In this document: piece after piece, positions 57,650 to 64,000 of the stretch | Position numbering within the stretch: the stretch's first letter is position 1 | Layout of the letters: each line of letters opens with the position of its first letter | Origin: Carnegiea gigantea | Lineage: Eukaryota > Streptophyta > Magnoliopsida > Caryophyllales > Cactaceae | Length of the DNA stretch: 64,000 bases | Reading direction: 5' to 3' | NCBI GenBank assembly: GCA_029747015.1 | Contig: JAKOGI010001351.1 | Location: 37,501 to 101,500 of the forward strand | Translations under genes and position numbers: made by a program | The notes under the pieces: generated by a model | Databases searched by the model: none | What the model was told of the DNA's origin: nothing | Seen by the model: only the letters and a program-made list of their open reading frames with translations

Positions 57650-59453
57650 TGATGGATGCTTAAATGTACTCTATTTTAGAGTCATTTTGTTGAATTTTTA
57701 GGGAGAATTGTGTACTTTATGTTATAATTTATACTACTTTTCTTGTTGTACGCTTAGATATAGTTCTTTTCTATGTTTTGTAAATTTTTGGACCTTTTTA
57801 CCCTTGCTTTAACGCCAACCAAGTGTATTTTGACTCGCCACAGATACCCCTGATTACTATGCCTGTGGAAGGAAGAAAGAACAAAAGAATGTGAAACGGG
57901 TCACCATGGATGGTCTATGGTAGTGCCCACAATCCGTGGTGGCCTCATTTCCCCTGAGGCTGTTTGTTTGCTCGCGACTATTCATCTTCCAAGTAGTTTT
58001 GCTATAAAAAAGCGTTGTTTTCAGCCTCATTTCGTCGCCCCCATCAACCTGTTTCTTCTCTTCAATTTTATCAATTAGATTAGAATTTAGATTAGAGGAA
58101 GAGAGAGTGAATTGAAGTGAAGATACAAGGATTCCATCCCGGGTTTGCAATTAATAGATTCAAGCATGTTAATTGGCTGAGCATTTCTTCTTTCTTCTCT
58201 TCTCTTTTCTCATTCTCTTTGGATTTATGTTTTGTAATTTTCATTATCTTTAGCGGTTTTGATTTTGGATTCATGCAAATATTAGTTATGTTCTTGACAT
58301 GGTGTTAATCTCTTTGAGCATTTTGGAATTATTGGATTGTTTTATTAGATCCTAGATGTTTATTGCCTTGCAAGAAATTTAATTACCTTCTTGCATGTTT
58401 TAGGTATTGGGCGAAGAACTGAAAGGTGGAATTTAATACTTAAACCGTAGGATTTGACTTGATTGTGTGGACTCTTGAGTAGGGGTGTGCAAAAAAACCC
58501 GAAACCAAAAACCGAACCAAAAAATCGAAAAAACCGAACCAAAAAACCGGTTAACCGAATAAAATTTTCAAAAAAATCAGTTCAGTTAACCAAACCGAAA
58601 AAAGTTTTTGGTTTTCGGTTCAGATAATTTGAAAATTCGGTTAACCGACAGTCAACCGAGCCGAAAATAATTTTATTTGTTAAAAAATTATACATAAAAA
58701 ATAAAAAATTTTGGTAAGAAAGTGCACCTTTTTATTATTTATAAATGGTAACCAAAGTTTAATTTTTATAAAAAAGTTAAACATAAAAAAATGAAAAATT
58801 AAGGTAAAAAAGTACATGCTTTGTATTATTTGCGAACAGTTAACCGGTAACTGAATGAAAAAGTTGGTTAATTGAACCGAAAAACCATTTAACCGACTTT
58901 TTGGTTCGGTTATGGTTCGAGTTTTTGGACAAAGCCAAATTTTCAGTTTACCGAAAAACGGTTAACCAAAATATTCGTTTCGGTTACGGTTTAGAATTTT
59001 TTTGAACTGAAAAACCGGTTAACCGAAACTCTAGTTAACAGGTTTTGCAGACCCCTAGTCTTAAGAAAGTCACACCGATTGAGAAACCACAAATATCATG
59101 ATCGCATATTTAATGAACCTAAACAAATTGAGAGCCCTTGAGAAATGGCAATTGGTTGGATTTAGGTATTTCACCTCGCCTTGAAAGAGGGTTGTGATTT
59201 TTCAATTGTCGCTTTTAAAATAATCAATTGAGGAACAAAAGCTTGATTGATGCGTGCATCGAAAAGTTGCTTGTTTTGTATAATTCCTTGATTATTTATT
59301 CATTAGATTAGATAATAGATTAGCTTAGTTTCAATTTCAAATTTTAATTTGCTTAGCCTATCTCTAGGGGATAAAGCCCAATAGATCAACCTAATCCTTG
59401 TGCGAGAAGACCTTGATTTGCTACAACGCCATTGTGTGGTTATGGCCCTATCA
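57650..59453 (+). repeat. 3' LTR of element F, carrying a MITE
   Basis: TGATGGATGCTTAAATG to CCCTATCA. The core promoter TATAAAAA is at 58003-58010. Without the 578-bp MITE and its duplication it is about 1.22 kb, like the 5' LTR. Near 57895-57945 it has about 45 bp (CCATGGATGG...GTGGTGG) that the 5' LTR lacks. Confidence 0.87.
58480..59057. mobile_element. hAT-type MITE in the 3' LTR of element F
   Basis: The ends are TAGGGGTGTGCAAAA and, inverted, TAGGGGTCTGCAAAA. The flanking 8-mers are CTCTTGAG (58472-58479) and GTCTTAAG (59058-59065). The empty site in the other LTR reads GTCTTGAG, so each flank has one change. The inside is dense in AACCGG, GGTTAACCG and CGGTT words. Non-coding. Confidence 0.9.
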
Positions 59454-59740
59454 ATAGGCAAGGCTTTCCGCATTGGTTACAAATCATCATATATGCCACC
59501 ACCGAATAATCTAACGAAGAGGAGGATCTTTCTCCAAGACACGAATCCAGCTCACTGTGTAGTAATCCTTGAAAAGTCTCCTCCTTGGACAGAATTACGA
59601 GGCTAGGTACATTTCACATTCCATAGAATTTCTATGAGTCGTAGATACTCCAGTAGTCAAATCTACATAAAAAGAGATGAGGAAGAGTTAGCAAAATGTA
59701 AGAGAGATACTAGTTAGTTGGCTAGCCCAGAAGAAAGAGA
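59454..59740. other. Continuation of host element H right of element F
   Basis: It starts with the second ATAGG of the F target duplication and directly continues 46198. No coding block was recognised with confidence. Confidence 0.5.
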
Positions 59741-60437
59741 TTACCAAAAAAAAAAGGAAAAAGGCATAATAGAAACAAAAAAAATGAGAAGAGGGGCATG
59801 GCTATGACCTGGCCAATCCCAGGCCCACTGGGCTTGTGGCCCACCTATTAGTAATGGGATGCCCAAGAAAAATTCGTCTAGGAGATGGTCAACATGGTTT
59901 AAACTCAAGATAGTCTTGGCAACGACAAGCGGCATGAGTGACTGGTCACACCATATTGCCTCTCCTATGCTTAAAAGTATCGCAGGCCCCCTCCATCCAC
60001 AAATAGGAAATGCCAAGAAGACAAAGGATAATAGCCCTACACCTAAATACACCGCCAAGGGTATAACTATTCATCTGAAAGTAAGAGATGATCGCTATAA
60101 AGCCTACATCATCTCCAAAAAGTATGATTGCCACATCATCCTTACCTGGACCTAAGACCCAGCCATACAAAGAAGGAACATTCCTAGGGATGTAAGGTAG
60201 GACAGAAGGGCAACAAAGGGGAAAGCCAATAATAGCACTAAATTCCTCCACTAGTGGGCATAATTTACGCTTCCCACTGCAGAAGACGTGCAATTCAAAA
60301 TTCTAAAAAGTGGCAGTAGCTCTAAGGAAATCCCAGTAAATCTTAACTTGACACAAGCCAATAAGACCCCTCAAGTGAAGGACCTTAAGGTCATGCTCAT
60401 CGGCGGTATCCAAGGACAGGAGTCTGGAAGTGAACAT
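59741..60437 (-). pseudogene. Reverse-strand ORF relic of host element H, plant mobile domain-like
   Basis: The minus-strand ATG at 60437 starts MFTSRLLSLDTADEHDLKVL, then LRGLIGLCQVKIYWDFLRAT. One in-frame TAG follows, then LHVFCSGKRKLCPLVEEFSA and IIGFPLC. This is the F..g...L.PT.EE...ig.P pattern of plant mobile domain/DUF7745-type proteins. A frameshift near 60000 leads to LMPLVVAKTILSLNHVDHLL and EFFLGIPLLIGG (ending 59741), again a family block. Tat/Retand elements are known to carry such a frame antisense to gag-pol between pol and the 3' LTR, and that is its position here. Its function is unknown. An independent inverted relic is the alternative. Confidence 0.55.
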
Positions 60438-63400
60438 ATTTTAAATGACATTAGGATTACTTTTTGAGCTTATGAGATCTCACTACTAATTGATGAAAAC
60501 TAGGAGGCCAGGTAGCCTTAATTTATAGCTATAAAGAACTTACCAAAATCCAAGCAAAATTTAGCTAGTTGTCTCTGAGGAACTGGCTAAGTTCCACAAC
60601 TTCACGAGGTCAGTAGCCAAATCCAATTTGGACTGGGCAACAGTGCCAAATCCAATTTGGACTGGGCAGAAAGGCCCAAAGGAGAACTCGACCAGTACCC
60701 AGCACTGGGCTACCGTTTGTCTTCTTCCTTTTATTATTTTTTCACTTCCCAGCTTGTAAAATTTTATTAATTTACTTTAATCTAGCACTGTATAAAAAAG
60801 TGAAATTCCATTGCAGCGTCATCTCAAAGCATCATACATAGACTTAACAAGTTTCCCCTACTACTTATCTGAAAACCACTACTACTTCAACCAAAGAAGC
60901 AGTCAACATAGCCTGAGGTATTACTACAATCAACCGAGGCACAATTAGTGCACATGTTAGCTCAAGGACTGCCCTAAGGGGCCCAGGAATGGGTAAAGGA
61001 TCATCATGCACCACTCTAGAGGATGAATCACCATATAAATACGAGGCACGTAGGGTTTTCCTAAAGAAGTAGACAAAGCATAAGGATCTATAGGATCGTA
61101 ATTTAGAGCAGTTCCACCTCTAATGGGGAGTTGAGACATAGGCTCCTTTCTTTGGCATGTGAAGACTCAGAAATGTCTCGAGCTCTAGCAGAAGAACGCA
61201 TTCTAAAACGAGAGGCATGAGACCTTCGAGGGTGAGCATCTTCTTTCCCTTTGGTATAAACAAAGAAGAGTCAATGAAAGGGAATAATATACAAGGTCAA
61301 TTCAAAGGAAGAAACTCACCTTGCCTGTTTAAAGATGATGATAAGTAAAAAGGTTTACAAATGCCCTCCTTATGGAGTGGACATGGTGCACAATTAGCCT
61401 AGACTGTTGATGGTTATGCTAAAAAGAAGAAAATAGTTAAAAGGTTACAGTTAAACTCATCGCAAACAAAGTGAGCAATACACTTACCACAGTAAAAGTA
61501 GGTGAAAATGGGAGTTCTTGACACTCTGAATCAGTGGGACGTCAATATAGTTGGCTTCCTCCCCTTCTCCAAATATGCAAGCGTTCAAGCCCAATATAGG
61601 AGCCTCGACAGCTGTCACTTGTGAAATAGGAGTTATAAACATTAGCTTCATGAATAGGGAACAAAATGGAAAAAAGAAAAAAACAAAATAGACCAAATGA
61701 ATCATAAGATGCTAAATAAGGGTTGCATAATCACCAAGGTGGTCCCCACATTCTATGAAATGAATACTCGACTTCATCTCCACCATATCTTCGAGGGTAA
61801 GAATTCTCACATGGAACATAGATTAGGGTGGATCTAGAGGAACAAATGGAGGCCACTAATTGGCAACTTAGGCAATAACCTACTCACCCAAGTACCAGAT
61901 GAATCTAAAAGGTCCTTCCATAAGGATCCACATTAAGTATAGAATTGGGTAGCTTTAACTTCCGGGGTCACAGTACGATTCTCCCATGGGCGAAATTACC
62001 CTGCAAAAGAGGGGTCAGAATAGTAAGATCCCACAGTTGAGCAATTTTTTTGAATAAAATAACGTTGTCATTTCTAAAGTATTGATGGCCTCACGGAGAT
62101 GTTAAATATCTTCTAACTAGAATTGCAGCTAATTTGGTCTTCCTTGGTCCATGAGACTATTACAAGGGGTGCACTTGTGCATTGCTCCCCACTAGTATGC
62201 TTGGTTTTTTGCACTGCTTGCTACATTCCACGAATAACAGTGGAAGACACCAGAAATCCCTAGTTTAACCTTCTTATTCTATTTAAGTCAACCAAGTTAA
62301 CCAAGTAATGAACATGACAATAGCTAACGAGGTCGGAGAAGATAGTCATGCAGAGAAGAAGGGTAAGAATGACGCGGGATTGTTGATCGAGCGAATGTTG
62401 TCCCGATCATCCATCATCATGCATCAAATCGACAATAATACTATAAGAGAAATGGTCTTTATGAGGAATCGACTCCATCATTGGACCAAAAAGGTGCAAG
62501 AGTTGGCCGTGATAGGTGTAGAAATCCTTCTGGTATACTAGCAGCTCCCTCGTAAATCCAAGCCCATTAGTATTGCAATATTACAAGGAGTTATATTCAT
62601 CTCACCACATAGGAGTTGAAATGTGTTACTAGTGTCCCAGAACCTCTTAACCACACCATGAGTAACACATCGGTCGATTAAATCTACCACTCAGCTCAAT
62701 GCGGAATAGAACACACAAAACCCCCATGCTCTAACACTACTCGAATCTGAACTCTTCGACATCGTAACTACCTTAGAAATTTCTTAGGGGCACTAGCACT
62801 GCAAATTTGATCATCTGAAAAGGGAAAAACAAAAAGTGACAATTAGATCTTCATTAGATGAAAGTAAGAAGACAAGTGAAGAAAGAAGAACACTTGCTAC
62901 ATTTACAGTACGATGGCTAGATGTACAAAACTCGCATCCAGTAAGAGATCATGCCCATTTTAGGCATCGATAGGCCTCTATTCCCTCTCAATGAAGGAGT
63001 CGCAAGGAAGCCTTACTTCCCTTTAAGGTGGATGAGCTGTTCTCACACATGATTTTTGAAAACACAATTACGATATTCCTAATAGAGAAATGAGAAAATG
63101 GAAGGAATTAAGAGAGGAATGTACACTCGAATGCAAGATAGAAGCATTATATGATTTATAAAAGCCAAGGGGGTCTTTATAGAAGAAGAAGGCAAGGTAA
63201 AGGAGGTGGAAACCAACTGGGTTCCAGTTGTGGAATTCCTTGCCAAAAGCATACAATCAAAATATTCTAAACCAAGAAGAAAACAAGCCCAAAAAAAAAA
63301 AAAGGAGACCTAGAGCATAGCTAGCCGGCATCATAACATGCAATGAGGAGGTACTCGAAGACTCAAGTATCCAAGCTTCATAAGAAAACAAAGAACAAAA

Positions 63401-63818
63401 AGCAAGAACACTAGCTTAGGGACCTGGCCGATACCATTCTCATGCCTAAAGAAGAAACTTCACATTGCCTAGTCAAAAAAGCAAAAAATAAGAAGGAAAT
63501 TAAGGGGAAGAAATTGTCAAGGGCTACTCGGCCGGCTTCAAAGGGAATTGTGGCCACAAACACTACATTTTCCATGCATCAGAGTAAGCTACAAGTGGCA
63601 AAGAAGAGCAAATGGCAAAGAGGGGACCCAGCCGGGTTCACCACTATATGCCAAGCAAGGGACAAGTCTGAACCGATCAATTTATCACTCAAGTTATTCA
63701 AAACATGTAGTACATTTGATAATATTAGGGGAAAGAAAGAGTCAGCAAGAAAATAATAGTAGGCAAGTAATAGTAGGCAAGTCAGGCAGGAGACTTGAAG
63801 CAAGATCATAAGTTTAAG
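60438..63818. other. Long non-coding-looking tail, probably of host element H
   Basis: No recognised gene. Short open stretches (minus 61139-60957, minus 61705-61484, plus 62308-62541, plus 63442-63756) show no family blocks. A 24-bp unit is repeated at 60616-60639 and 60645-60668. AGTAGGCAAGT is repeated at about 63758-63782. It may be the 3' UTR of the element or an additional decayed insertion. Confidence 0.35.
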
Positions 63819-64000
63819 AATCCGTTAGACTAGTGAAAGGTCCATTAGTCCAGTGAAAGGATAAATCTGCTAGACCGGTGTAAGGTCCGCTAATCTAGCC
63901 GAAATCCGCTAGATTGACAAAAGACCCACTAATTCGGGGAAAAGATAAATCCGCTACACCGATGAAAAGTTTACTAATCCGGCGAAACCATAAGTCCACT
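63819..64000. repeat. Minisatellite reaching the right window edge
   Basis: Units of 39-45 bp beginning CCGCTAGACCGG-like and containing GTCCGCTAATC with GGYGAAA. Each unit is made of two related ~20-bp halves. Unit starts lie near 63821, 63867, 63906 and 63950. The array continues out of the window. Confidence 0.75.

Larger units (their letters stand above)
46199..59453 (+). mobile_element. LTR element F, pol-less, containing nested element G
   Basis: LTR left part 46199-46836 plus 55629-56227, LTR right 57650-59453, and only about 1.4 kb of internal DNA with a gag relic. Perfect 5-bp target duplication ATAGG (46194-46198 and 59454-59458). The primer site is at about 56236-56252. No pol. 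The LTRs belong to the same family as those of array C, while the Gag resembles that of D. G is inserted in the left LTR and a MITE in the right LTR, so F predates both. Confidence 0.85.

Noticed and set aside
63442..63811. Two overlapping + strand open stretches near the right edge
   Set aside because: They are Lys/Ser-rich with no family block. Two frames are open at once, which suggests composition, and no promoter or neighbouring gene supports them.

Overview
This is plant nuclear DNA, most likely from a eudicot. It is AT-rich and intron-containing. It holds the 3' exons of one host gene and, beyond that, almost only LTR retrotransposons inserted into one another. The lineages I can recognise are Tat/Retand-like, Athila-like and chromovirus-like Ty3, a SIRE/Maximus-like Ty1/copia, and hAT-type MITEs. 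No bacterial, organellar, tRNA or rRNA gene was seen.

Layout. (1) 1-5234: the last five exons of a class II diterpene synthase, best matched to ent-copalyl diphosphate synthase, on the + strand. The earlier exons lie left of the window and a solo LTR (1207-2698) sits in one intron. (2) From about 6.4 kb to the right edge I infer one old + strand host retroelement (called H). Its gag relic is at 7.1-8.57 kb. Its protease, reverse transcriptase, RNase H and integrase relics are at 38.95-45.24 kb. A reverse-strand open reading frame relic lies at 59.7-60.4 kb and a minisatellite at the right edge. This order fits the Tat/Retand lineage. (3) Inside H, between gag and protease (8567-38951), lie these layers: an Athila-like element B on the minus strand (8567-14745, right half missing); a minus-strand tandem array C of the form LTR-internal-LTR-internal (14746-21803 plus 38731-38951); a minus-strand element D (21804-38730) inside C; and a 10.3 kb + strand copia element E (24330-34643) inside D. 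(4) A second solo LTR-like insertion (41106-42488) interrupts the H reverse transcriptase. (5) Element F (46199-59453, perfect 5-bp target duplication) sits downstream of H integrase. Its left LTR is split by element G (46837-55623, perfect 5-bp target duplication) and its right LTR carries a hAT-type MITE.

How the parts relate. Elements C, D, F and G all keep a gag-type open reading frame but have no visible pol, so they look like non-autonomous elements that need enzymes from relatives. G is the youngest by structure: two very similar 3.7 kb LTRs, an intact 299-residue Gag, a primer binding site and a polypurine tract. Everything else in pol is broken by stops, frameshifts or deletions. The copia element E keeps a recognisable integrase but has lost its reverse transcriptase core, and it carries an additional long reading frame between pol and the 3' LTR. 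Element boundaries are given from terminal TG/CA bases, paired LTRs and target duplications wherever these could be seen. All comparisons were made by eye.
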